Made by a program: the position numbers and the translations under genes
Assembly: GCA_934454435.1 (NCBI GenBank)
Contig: CAKSGA010000115.1
Span: 1-6,213, forward strand
Source: an uncultured Oscillospiraceae bacterium
GTDB lineage: Bacteria > Bacillota > Clostridia > Oscillospirales > Ruminococcaceae
DNA: 6,213 nucleotides
Reading direction: 5' to 3'
Notes under the pieces: generated by a model
Seen by the model: the letters and a program-made list of their open reading frames with translations, nothing else
What the model was told of the DNA's origin: nothing
Databases searched by the model: none
Shown here: positions 1 through 6,114 of the stretch, one piece after another
Layout of the letters: every line of letters begins with the position of its first letter
How positions within the stretch are numbered: position 1 is the stretch's first letter

Positions 1-86
1 CCCCTCCCGCAGCCTGATAATATCGCTCACATATCCAATAAATGTGTCGGGGATAAGGCGCCGTACATTCCCTGAACCATATAAAC

Positions 87-113
87 AGGGGCTGCGGATA
101 ATCCGCAGCCCCT
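87..113 (-). terminator. Intrinsic terminator downstream of metK, possibly bidirectional
   Basis: An 11-bp perfect stem is formed by 87-97 (AGGGGCTGCGG) and 103-113 (CCGCAGCCCCT) around a five-base loop. It begins 28 bases past the metK stop codon. Read on the minus strand, the stem is followed by an imperfect T-rich run (GTTTATAT). On the plus strand it is followed by CTTCTAT, so it could also end a plus-strand transcript entering from the left. The stem is strong, but the U-tract is weak on both sides. Its main role is most probably to end metK transcription. Confidence 0.8.
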
Positions 114-140
114 CTTCTATAGTATCGCCGAAATTCCTGA

Positions 141-1319
141 TCAGTTGATCCCTGCTGCCTTGCGGAGAGCATCGACCTTGTCAGTGCGCTCCCATGCAAC
201 ACCGAGGTCGTCCCTGCCCATGTGACCGTAAGCGGCGAGCTTCTGATACTGCGGCTTGCGGAGGTCAAGCGCTTCGATTATCGCAGCGGGGCGGAAGTCG
301 AACACCTCAGCCACAGCCTTTGAAATAACATCGTCAGCCACCTTGCCGGTACCGAACGTGTCAACGAAGATGGAAACGGGCTTTGCAACGCCGATGGCAT
401 ATGCGACCTCTATCTCTGCCCTTTCAGCAAGACCGGCTGCAACTACGTTCTTTGCAGCATAGCGGGACATGTACGCTGCGGAACGGTCAACCTTTGTCGG
501 GTCCTTGCCGGAGAATGCTCCGCCGCCGTGGCGTGAATAACCGCCGTAGGTGTCTACGATTATCTTTCTGCCGGTAAGTCCGCTGTCGCCCATGGGTCCG
601 CCCACAACGAAGCGCCCGGTGGGGTTGATGTAGTACTTGGTGTCAGCGTCCAGAAGCTCTGCGGGGATAGTGGTCTTTACGACCTTCTCGATGATGTCCC
701 TGCGTATCTGCTCCAGGGTGGCGGAAGCCTTGTGCTGCGAGGAAACTACCACGGTGTCCACACGGAACGGCCTGCCGTTGTCGTACTCAACAGTTACCTG
801 GGTCTTGCCGTCCGGGAGGAGGTAGGGGATAGTGCCGTCCCTGCGTACCTCGGTGAGCTTCTTTGCGAGCTTGTGGGCAAGGCTTATCGGCATGGGCATG
901 AGCTCCGGAGTTTCGGTGCATGCGTAGCCGAACATCATTCCCTGGTCGCCGGCGCCGGTGTCGCAGAGGTTTTCTGCTCTGCCCTCGAGCGCATTGTTGA
1001 CGCCCATGGCGATATCCGGGGACTGCTTGTCGATGGTGGTGAAAATTGCGCAGCTGTCAGCGTCAAAGCCAAACTCGGAGCTGGTGTAGCCGATGTTACG
1101 GATAGTCTTGCGGACGATCGCAGGAATGTCCACCTGCGCAGTGGTGGTGATCTCGCCCATTACTGTCACCATGCCTGTGGTGGTGATGGTCTCGCAGGCA
1201 ACTCTGCCCATGGGGTCCTGCTCAAGTATTGCGTCCAGTACTGCGTCAGAGATGTTGTCGCAGATCTTGTCGGGGTGACCCTCGGTCACGCTCTCGGAAG
1301 TAAAGAGGTACTTGCTCAT
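141..1319 (-). CDS. metK: S-adenosylmethionine synthetase (methionine adenosyltransferase, EC 2.5.1.6)
   Basis: MetK makes S-adenosylmethionine from methionine and ATP, releasing phosphate and pyrophosphate, in the cytoplasm. The 392-residue protein is full length for the bacterial family. Visible hallmarks are the N-terminal GHPDK motif (residues 14-18), the family signature GAGDQG (122-127) and the second signature GGGAFSGKD (265-273), which belongs to the phosphate-binding active site. The sequence aligns end to end with the family pattern, with no frameshift or truncation. The chosen ATG at 1319 gives the normal MetK N-terminus ([18 protein letters not shown]) and has an AAGGA Shine-Dalgarno site at 1326-1330. 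An in-frame upstream ATG at 1406 lies inside the riboswitch and is rejected. The gene is transcribed alone, divergently from the chemoreceptor gene. It is preceded by a SAM-I riboswitch with a terminator, so expression should fall when SAM is plentiful. Confidence 0.98.
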   Translation of the reverse strand: MSKYLFTSESVTEGHPDKICDNISDAVLDAILEQDPMGRVACETITTTGMVTVMGEITTTAQVDIPAIVRKTIRNIGYTSSEFGFDADSCAIFTTIDKQSPDIAMGVNNALEGRAENLCDTGAGDQGMMFGYACTETPELMPMPISLAHKLAKKLTEVRRDGTIPYLLPDGKTQVTVEYDNGRPFRVDTVVVSSQHKASATLEQIRRDIIEKVVKTTIPAELLDADTKYYINPTGRFVVGGPMGDSGLTGRKIIVDTYGGYSRHGGGAFSGKDPTKVDRSAAYMSRYAAKNVVAAGLAERAEIEVAYAIGVAKPVSIFVDTFGTGKVADDVISKAVAEVFDFRPAAIIEALDLRKPQYQKLAAYGHMGRDDLGVAWERTDKVDALRKAAGIN

Positions 1320-1325
1320 TGATTT

Positions 1326-1330
1326 TCCTT
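1326..1330 (-). promoter_or_regulatory. Ribosome binding site of metK
   Basis: The minus strand reads AAGGA six bases before the ATG at 1319. This supports the 1319 start over the longer frame that begins at 1406. Confidence 0.8.
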
Positions 1331-1355
1331 TCACTATGTGTTTCTTTTCCTGCAC

Positions 1356-1383
1356 AAACAAAAAACTCACTCCAGGGAGTGAG
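1356..1383 (-). terminator. Riboswitch-controlled intrinsic terminator in the metK leader
   Basis: On the minus strand CTCACTC pairs with GAGTGAG (1377-1383 with 1366-1372) around a four-base loop. It is followed at once by six T residues and a further T-rich stretch (TTTTTTGTTT). The hairpin sits between the SAM-I aptamer and the metK ribosome binding site. A second copy of GGAGTGA at 1396-1402, overlapping the 3' strand of aptamer helix P1, can pair with the same TCACTCC (1376-1382). This gives a mutually exclusive antiterminator. SAM binding holds P1 closed, frees the terminator and stops transcription, which is the usual OFF-switch arrangement of S-box leaders. Confidence 0.9.
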
Positions 1384-1400
1384 CCGAAATTCGTATCACT

Positions 1401-1568
1401 CCTCATCTTTCGGCAGTTTTACCGCCGCAGGAAGTAGCACCTTTTCCAGCCTTGCGCCGTTAGCCGCAGTTCGGCATAAATACCGCCCTGCCGGAACACC
1501 GCCGGAGAGGTTGCCGGGCTTCATAGGGACCAGTCCCCCGCTTTCGCCAGAAGCCGCTCTTGATAAGG
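1401..1568 (-). ncRNA. SAM-I (S-box) riboswitch aptamer
   Basis: The minus strand carries the S-box consensus blocks in order. TTATCAAGAG lies at the 5' end. GGGGGACTGGTCCC (1526-1539) comes next, followed by ATGAAGCCCGGCAACC (1509-1524). GGTGCTACTTCCTG lies at 1428-1441. A small P4-like hairpin (1411-1427) and AAAGATGAGG close the 3' side. Helix P1 is seven pairs: CCTTATC (1562-1568) with GATGAGG (1401-1407), including one G-U pair. The variable P3 region is somewhat long, giving an aptamer of about 168 bases. It binds S-adenosylmethionine, the product of the gene it controls, and works through the downstream terminator. The class assignment is based on recognised conserved sequence rather than a covariance-model run. 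Confidence 0.96.
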
Positions 1569-1583
1569 TTTTTTGTCGATTTA

Positions 1584-1612
1584 AGTATAGCACATATTAT
1601 ATAGCTTGTCAA
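1584..1612 (-). promoter_or_regulatory. Sigma-A promoter of metK
   Basis: The minus strand shows a perfect -35 box TTGACA (1607-1612), a 17-base spacer and a -10 box TATACT (1584-1589). Transcription should start near 1577, about ten bases before helix P1 of the riboswitch. A small palindrome, GGGGA-ATA-TCCCC, directly abuts the upstream side of the -35 box. Confidence 0.9.
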
Positions 1613-1759
1613 GGGGAATATCCCCACTTTGTACGAATTATCAAAACCGCCGTATCTGCACGGCCTGCTTTGTGGGTTCTGCCGGGTTACAAGGTTTACT
1701 TTCGGGCGGGCGCATAGTGAAAAGCCGCCCACATCTGTGCAGAAATTTTATGAAAAATA

Positions 1760-1788
1760 TTGAAAATGATGTATCATTGTGCTATAAT
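1760..1788 (+). promoter_or_regulatory. Sigma-A promoter of the chemoreceptor gene
   Basis: The -35 box is TTGAAA (1760-1765), followed by a 17-base spacer and a consensus -10 box TATAAT (1783-1788). The predicted start near 1795 leaves a leader of about 80 bases before the ATG at 1877. It is a housekeeping-type promoter, not the sigma-28 type often seen for flagellar and chemotaxis genes. The spacer contains the short palindrome ATGAT-GT-ATCAT (1766-1777). Confidence 0.85.
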
Positions 1789-1841
1789 ATATAAGAGCGA
1801 ACCCGAAAAAGCCGTATCCGAAGGGAGCGGGTCTTTGATAA

Positions 1842-1857
1842 CGGGTCACGTGACCCG
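1842..1857 (+). repeat. 16-base perfect palindrome in the chemoreceptor leader
   Basis: CGGGTCACGTGACCCG is a perfect inverted repeat between the promoter and the ribosome binding site, ending seven bases before GGAGGT. As DNA it could be an operator for a dimeric regulator. As RNA it can form a six-pair hairpin with an ACGT loop. A second CGGGTC lies just upstream at 1828-1833. Function is not known; only the symmetry is directly seen. Confidence 0.7.
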
Positions 1858-1864
1858 AATAATT

Positions 1865-1870
1865 GGAGGT
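1865..1870 (+). promoter_or_regulatory. Ribosome binding site of the chemoreceptor gene
   Basis: GGAGGT lies six bases before the ATG at 1877. It fixes the start there rather than at a TTG at 1760 in the same frame, which falls inside the promoter. Confidence 0.88.
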
Positions 1871-1876
1871 ATTTTC

Positions 1877-3910
1877 ATGAAGATCGCTAAAAAAATGGGG
1901 CTTACTGCCGCAGTGTGCTCACTGGCTTCTTCACTTGTTGTCGGCGCACTGTCCATAATCTATTCAAGCACCTACATGAGAGATGATCTCAGCAGCATTA
2001 TGAATGAAGAATGCGACAACAAGGCTGCCGATATCAACGCATATCTCAGCCGTGTTGAGCAGTCCGTAGATACCGTGTCGGATCTTACTATGAACGACCT
2101 GGACGATTTCAGCGCATTCCAGACCAGCACGGAGTACGTCACCGAGCTCACCGGAAAGCTTGAGCAGGCGCTGTTCACCGCAGCCTCCAACACAGACGGC
2201 GCTATCTGCGCTTACATACGCTACAACCCGGACTTCACCGAGCCCACCTCCGGTCTGTTCATGACCAGGAACAGCACTGAAGAGCAGTTCCAGAGCGTCA
2301 CCCCCACTGATTTCAGCACATATGACAAGAGCGATATTTCCCATGTAGGCTGGTACTACACCCCGGTAAACAACGGAAAGCCCACCTGGATGTCCCCTTA
2401 TTATAATGATAATGTAGGCATTTACATGATCTCCTATGTAGTACCGCTGTTCAGCGACGGCGTGAATATCGGCATCGTCGGCATGGATATAGATTTCACC
2501 ATGATACAGAACATCGCCGAGGATTCCCAGAGATATGAAACCTACCTCCCGCTTATCGTGGACGAAAGCGGGAATGTAATGTACTGCCGTGAGGCGGATT
2601 TCAACACGCCCCTTGCGGACCTCAGCAGCTCCCTTGCAGAAGCCGTTAGCGGCGAACCCGGCGGGCTAGTCAACGCTCCGATGAACGGAACTGACCGCCG
2701 TGCGGTTTTCAGACCACTCGACAACGGCATGAAGCTCATCATGACTGCTGACAACATGGAACTCCTCAGTCAGACAAACATGCTGATCGTGATGATAGTC
2801 GGCGCTGTGTTCATAGTGGCTGTGGCTGCCATCGTCATCTCTTTCATCATTGTGAACAGAATGACCAGGCACCTCGGCACCCTTACCGCTGCCGCAAAGC
2901 GTATCGCAGCCGGTGAGCTTGACGTTTCTATTGACTGCCATTCCAGGGACGATATCGGCGAGCTCGCAGACAACTTCCGCCAGACAGCTGACAGGCTGCA
3001 CAGCTATGTCGGCTATATTGAAGAGCTCTCCGGAGTACTCAACGACATTGCAGGCGGCAACCTCAACATCAGCCTCAAGCTCGACTACAAGGGCAAGTTT
3101 GCAGATCTCAAGTCCGCACTGGACAACATCACTGAGTCCCTTAACAGCACGCTTTCCGAGATCAACCTCGCCGCAGACCAGGTAGCTGTCGGCGCAGACC
3201 AGGTATCCAGCGGTGCACAGTCGCTGGCTTCCGGCTCCACCGAGCAGGCAGGCTCCATCGAAGAGCTCGTAGCTACCATCAGTGAGATCTCCGACCAGGT
3301 AAGGAAGAACGCCGAGGAAGCAGGGCAGGCAAGTGTCAAGATGAACAACATCGGCAAGGAGGCTGACCTCAGCAACCAGCGCATGAACAGCATGCTCACC
3401 GCTATGCAGGATATCAGCGACAACACCGAGCAGATCAGCGCTATCATCAAGAGCATCGAGGATATCGCATTCCAGACCAACATTCTTGCACTCAACGCCG
3501 CCATCGAAGCCGCAAGAGCCGGCGAGGCAGGCAAGGGCTTCGCAGTCGTTGCAGACGAGGTGCGCAATCTGGCTTCCAAGTCCGCAGAGGCTTCCCAGAA
3601 CACCTCTGCCCTCATAAGCAAGACTACCGATGCGGTGAACAACGGCTCCCAGATCGCCAACGAGACCGCCGAGAGCCTCCGCACCGTTGTATCGAACATC
3701 AACGAGATCGTTTCCTCTGTGGACGATATCTCGAAGAACTCCCAGAGCCAGGCTGAGTCCGTGAACCAGGTAAATTCCGGCGTGGAGCAGCTTTCATCCG
3801 TTACCCAGAACAACTCTGCAGCTTCCGAGCAGAGCGCAGCCGCCGCCGAGGAGCTTGCAGGTCAGGCGAACACCCTCAAGCAGCTCACCGGAAGATTTAC
3901 GCTGCGGTGA
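1877..3910 (+). CDS. Transmembrane methyl-accepting chemotaxis protein with dCache-like sensor
   Basis: This 677-residue receptor should sense a small extracellular ligand and control the CheA-CheW kinase complex at the inner face of the membrane. Helix TM1 spans about residues 8-30 and TM2 about 302-326. The external region between them resembles a dCache sensor, with WYYTPV (159-164), [12 protein letters not shown] (167-178) and the closing GIVGMDIDF (199-207). A HAMP domain follows (327-379), then a second HAMP-like stretch (about 380-430, including [10 protein letters not shown]). The signalling domain contains the highly conserved hairpin tip around [21 protein letters not shown] (from F532), with Glu/Gln-rich possible methylation sites near 456-463 and 651-659. 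No CheR-tethering pentapeptide is seen at the C-terminus. The gene has its own promoter and terminator and no che or flagellar neighbour here. The ligand is unknown: the Arg expected two residues before the Trp in the amino-acid-binding dCache motif appears to be Val157. Confidence 0.95.
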   Translation: MKIAKKMGLTAAVCSLASSLVVGALSIIYSSTYMRDDLSSIMNEECDNKAADINAYLSRVEQSVDTVSDLTMNDLDDFSAFQTSTEYVTELTGKLEQALFTAASNTDGAICAYIRYNPDFTEPTSGLFMTRNSTEEQFQSVTPTDFSTYDKSDISHVGWYYTPVNNGKPTWMSPYYNDNVGIYMISYVVPLFSDGVNIGIVGMDIDFTMIQNIAEDSQRYETYLPLIVDESGNVMYCREADFNTPLADLSSSLAEAVSGEPGGLVNAPMNGTDRRAVFRPLDNGMKLIMTADNMELLSQTNMLIVMIVGAVFIVAVAAIVISFIIVNRMTRHLGTLTAAAKRIAAGELDVSIDCHSRDDIGELADNFRQTADRLHSYVGYIEELSGVLNDIAGGNLNISLKLDYKGKFADLKSALDNITESLNSTLSEINLAADQVAVGADQVSSGAQSLASGSTEQAGSIEELVATISEISDQVRKNAEEAGQASVKMNNIGKEADLSNQRMNSMLTAMQDISDNTEQISAIIKSIEDIAFQTNILALNAAIEAARAGEAGKGFAVVADEVRNLASKSAEASQNTSALISKTTDAVNNGSQIANETAESLRTVVSNINEIVSSVDDISKNSQSQAESVNQVNSGVEQLSSVTQNNSAASEQSAAAAEELAGQANTLKQLTGRFTLR

Positions 3911-3923
3911 TTTTGTTTGCAGC

Positions 3924-3957
3924 GCAGGGGCGGGATCAGTTTCCGCCCCTGCATTTT
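3924..3957 (+). terminator. Intrinsic terminator after the chemoreceptor gene
   Basis: GCAGGGGCGG (3924-3933) pairs perfectly with CCGCCCCTGC (3943-3952), ten GC-rich pairs with a nine-base loop, followed by ATTTTA. It starts 14 bases after the stop codon. The T-run is short, so some read-through into the aminotransferase gene is possible. Confidence 0.82.
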
Positions 3958-3971
3958 ACAGGATCATGTCC

Positions 3972-3989
3972 GGTCACTGCCATGTGACC
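3972..3989 (+). repeat. Inverted repeat GGTCAC-N6-GTGACC upstream of the aminotransferase gene
   Basis: Two perfect six-base arms, GGTCAC (3972-3977) and GTGACC (3984-3989), flank TGCCAT, 28 bases before the ATG at 4018. The same arms, with no spacer, form the core of the palindrome at 1842-1857 in front of the chemoreceptor gene. It may be an operator or a leader hairpin. No good promoter was found in the 60 bases between the terminator and this gene. The best guess is TTTACA at 3954-3959 with a poor -10, so the site's relation to transcription is unclear. Confidence 0.6.
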
Positions 3990-4002
3990 CCAGTTACCCA
4001 GA

Positions 4003-4007
4003 AAGGA
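4003..4007 (+). promoter_or_regulatory. Ribosome binding site of the aminotransferase gene
   Basis: AAGGA lies ten bases before the ATG at 4018, a slightly long but acceptable spacing. It supports this start, which gives the expected N-terminus of the family. Confidence 0.7.
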
Positions 4008-4017
4008 ATTTCCAATA

Positions 4018-5205
4018 ATGCTCAAACCCTTTTCAGACCGTGTATCCTCCCTGCAGCCCTCTGCAATACGTGAGATACTCAAGTTCACCGCCGACCCCGA
4101 GGTCATCAGCTTTGCCGCAGGAAACCCTGCGCCGGAGGCTTTCCCGGTGGATACAATTGCGAAGCTCTCTGCCGATATATTCCGTGAGGAGCCTATAAAT
4201 GCGCTCCAGTACTCCATCACCGAGGGCTACCCTAAACTCCGGGAATGGCTCAGGGACGACCTGACGAAGAAGGGCCTGTTCCGGGACGGCGACCAGGTGG
4301 TCATTACGAGCGGCGCCCAGCAGGCTATCGAAACCACTGCGAAGATATTCTGCAACGAGGGCGATGTTATAATCTGCGAGGACCCGGCGTTCGTCGGCTC
4401 CCTTAACGCATTCAGAAGCTACGGCGTAAGGCTTGCGGGCGTCCCCATGGACGAGGACGGAATGATACCCGAGCGCCTTGAAGAAACGCTCCGCTCCAAC
4501 CCGACCACGAAGTTCATCTATACTATCCCGAACTTCCAGAACCCCACCGGCAGGACCACTACCCTCGCACGCCGCCGGGAAATCCTCGCCCTGGCGCAGA
4601 AGTACGGCGTGTATATCCTCGAGGACAACCCCTACGGGGCGCTGCGTTTCGAGGGCGAGGACGTGCAGTCCATCAAGGAGCTTGACGACAAGGGCAGCGT
4701 GCTGTACTGCGGCACTTTCTCAAAGACCCTGGCGCCGGGACTGCGTGTGGGATATCTCCTGGGTCCGTCCGAGGTCGTTTCAAAGGCGGTGGTAGGGCTC
4801 CAGACCAGCACCGTGCACACCAATATCTGGGCGCAGATGCTCACCTACCGGTTCCTTACCACGGTGGATTTTGAGGAGCACCTGAAGAAGCTCCGTGCAA
4901 TTTACCGCCACAAGTGCGGGCTCATGCTGGAGGGACTTTCAGCGGAGCTGCCGGAGTTCATAGAATTCACGCACCCCCAGGGCGGTCTGTTCATCTGGGC
5001 GACCCTACCCGAAAAATACGACATGAACGAGTTCTGCAGGGGTGCAGTTCAGCGTAAAGTGGCAGTAGTGCCGGGAAATGCGTTCTGCGCAGACGAGCAC
5101 GCCGTGTCACATTCGTTCAGGCTGAACTTTTCCACCCCGACTGATGAGCAGATAGAAAAGGGCGTAAAGATACTCGGCAACGCTGCAAGTGAGCTGCTGA
5201 AGTAA
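4018..5205 (+). CDS. PLP-dependent class I/II aminotransferase (fold type I, LysN/MocR-like)
   Basis: This 395-residue cytoplasmic enzyme should transfer an amino group between an amino acid and a 2-oxo acid using pyridoxal phosphate. The complete fold-type I set is visible: QYSITEGYPKLREWL (from Q64), the cofactor phosphate-binding turn SGAQQA (98-103), NFQNPTG (172-178, with the PLP-contacting Asn), EDNPYG (202-207, with the Asp that holds the pyridine nitrogen), the Schiff-base lysine K236 in GTFSKTLAPGLRVGY, and the substrate-carboxylate Arg368 in SFRLNFS. Length and motif wording match the group containing 2-aminoadipate aminotransferase LysN and the catalytic half of MocR regulators. 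There is no N-terminal winged-helix domain, so it is not itself a MocR regulator. The substrate cannot be read from sequence; aromatic, branched-chain or aminoadipate substrates are all possible. The ABC transporter gene begins 21 bases downstream with no terminator between, suggesting co-transcription. Confidence 0.94.
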   Translation: MLKPFSDRVSSLQPSAIREILKFTADPEVISFAAGNPAPEAFPVDTIAKLSADIFREEPINALQYSITEGYPKLREWLRDDLTKKGLFRDGDQVVITSGAQQAIETTAKIFCNEGDVIICEDPAFVGSLNAFRSYGVRLAGVPMDEDGMIPERLEETLRSNPTTKFIYTIPNFQNPTGRTTTLARRREILALAQKYGVYILEDNPYGALRFEGEDVQSIKELDDKGSVLYCGTFSKTLAPGLRVGYLLGPSEVVSKAVVGLQTSTVHTNIWAQMLTYRFLTTVDFEEHLKKLRAIYRHKCGLMLEGLSAELPEFIEFTHPQGGLFIWATLPEKYDMNEFCRGAVQRKVAVVPGNAFCADEHAVSHSFRLNFSTPTDEQIEKGVKILGNAASELLK

Positions 5206-5210
5206 CTCCC

Positions 5211-5218
5211 GGAAGGAG
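5211..5218 (+). promoter_or_regulatory. Ribosome binding site deciding the TTG start of the ABC ATPase gene
   Basis: GGAAGGAG lies eight bases before the TTG at 5227. The nearby ATG at 5219 is in a different frame, and no ATG or GTG in the correct frame precedes the conserved N-terminal strand. TTG is therefore the likely start codon. Confidence 0.75.
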
Positions 5219-5226
5219 ATGAGGAC

Positions 5227-6114
5227 TTGGTCACGATACGCAATCTTTATAAGAAGTATGGCGCATATTCCGTGCTGAGGGGTCTTAACATGAATGTCGG
5301 TGACGGCGATGTGTACGGCTTTCTCGGCAGAAACGGCTGTGGAAAGACCACGACCATGAACATGATAGCCAACATCATACCCAAGGACGAGGGCGATATA
5401 CTCCTCGGAAACGGCAGGCCGGTGAAGATAGGCTATCTGCCGGAAAGCCCGGTGATATACGGCTACATGACCGCCCGGGAGTACCTCGAGTACATCGCCG
5501 CATGCTGTAAGTACGAGGGGGACGTTCCCACCCGGGTAAAGGAAGTCCTTGATATCGTAGGACTTTCAGCGGCGGCTGACCGGCGTGCAAAGGGTTTTTC
5601 CCGTGGCATGACCCAGCGTCTGGGAATGGGCGCTGCGATAATCGGCAAGCCTGAGCTGCTGTTGTTTGACGAGCCGACCTCTGCGCTCGACCCGGAGGGC
5701 CGTGCGGAGGTCATAGAGATAATCGAGCGGCTGCGGAGCACGGGGTGCACGATAATCCTTTCAACACATATCCTTACTGATGTTGAGCGAGTCGCAGACC
5801 ATATCGGCATAGTCAACAACGGCGCTATAGCAGTCGAGGGAAAGCTGGACGACATTCTGCGCCAGTATGCCGGGGCGACTATCTCGCTGCGGGTGAACGA
5901 CCTGACTGACGACCTGAAGATGAAGCTGCTGGGCGTGGAATTCGCCCATGCGGAGTTCAACGAGAACAACGGGCTGTTCCGATTTGGTTCCGAGGACGCA
6001 GGGGAGTGCTCCCGCCGTCTGATAAGGCTGCTTGCGGAGAATGACGCTTCGGCGGCGAGCCTTGTGACCGGCAGGACCAGCCTTGAAGAAGTGTTCAGAA
6101 AGGTGGTGGGCTGA
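5227..6114 (+). CDS. ABC transporter ATP-binding protein (ABC-2/NatA-like exporter family)
   Basis: This 295-residue cytoplasmic ATPase should power a membrane exporter by ATP binding and hydrolysis. Visible motifs are Walker A GRNGCGKT (34-41), a Q-loop region reading GYLPESP in which Glu stands where Gln is usual (common in this exporter group), a signature loop FSRGMTQR (124-131) in place of the classical LSGGQ, Walker B LLLFDEP (144-150) with catalytic Glu149, the D-loop SALD (152-155) and the H-loop His181 in STHIL. The roughly 85 residues beyond the ATPase core end in SLEEVFRKVVG, typical of ABC-2 subfamily ATPases. It lies 21 bases after the aminotransferase and its TGA directly abuts the ATG of the permease gene, consistent with translational coupling. 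The TTG start may lower its translation. The substrate is unknown; there are no signs of a bacteriocin or two-component cluster in the window. Confidence 0.95.
   Translation: MVTIRNLYKKYGAYSVLRGLNMNVGDGDVYGFLGRNGCGKTTTMNMIANIIPKDEGDILLGNGRPVKIGYLPESPVIYGYMTAREYLEYIAACCKYEGDVPTRVKEVLDIVGLSAAADRRAKGFSRGMTQRLGMGAAIIGKPELLLFDEPTSALDPEGRAEVIEIIERLRSTGCTIILSTHILTDVERVADHIGIVNNGAIAVEGKLDDILRQYAGATISLRVNDLTDDLKMKLLGVEFAHAEFNENNGLFRFGSEDAGECSRRLIRLLAENDASAASLVTGRTSLEEVFRKVVG

Noticed and set aside
1..75. Possible tail of a plus-strand gene ending at TGA 73-75, or a minus-strand reading frame entering the same stretch.
   Set aside because: Both frames are open over this short stretch, but there is no start codon, recognisable motif or length to support either. 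The minus frame also runs through the metK terminator. Nothing can be called in 1-86.
732..1322. 196-codon plus-strand open frame opposite metK.
   Set aside because: It is antisense to a conserved gene and has no family resemblance. It is explained by the high GC content and codon bias of metK.
1320..1406. N-terminal extension of MetK by 29 residues from an upstream ATG at 1406.
   Set aside because: It covers the riboswitch terminator and one strand of helix P1. The family N-terminus starts at the 1319 ATG, which has its own Shine-Dalgarno site.
1396..1794. Several short open frames on both strands across the metK-chemoreceptor gap.
   Set aside because: They overlap the riboswitch, its promoter or the divergent promoter, and their translations have no protein-like conservation that I can recognise.
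1760..1876. Extended chemoreceptor start at TTG 1760.
   Set aside because: The -35 and -10 boxes lie inside this extension, and GGAGGT sits six bases before the ATG at 1877, which begins a normal basic N-terminus followed by TM1.
1795..1876. Known cyclic-di-GMP riboswitch in the chemoreceptor leader.
   Set aside because: Neither the GEMM-I nor the c-di-GMP-II conserved core is visible, so I list only an unclassified structured leader.
3085..3813. 242-codon minus-strand open frame opposite the chemoreceptor signalling domain.
   Set aside because: It mirrors the Ala/Ser/Glu-rich codons of the real gene and has no ribosome binding site or recognisable motif.
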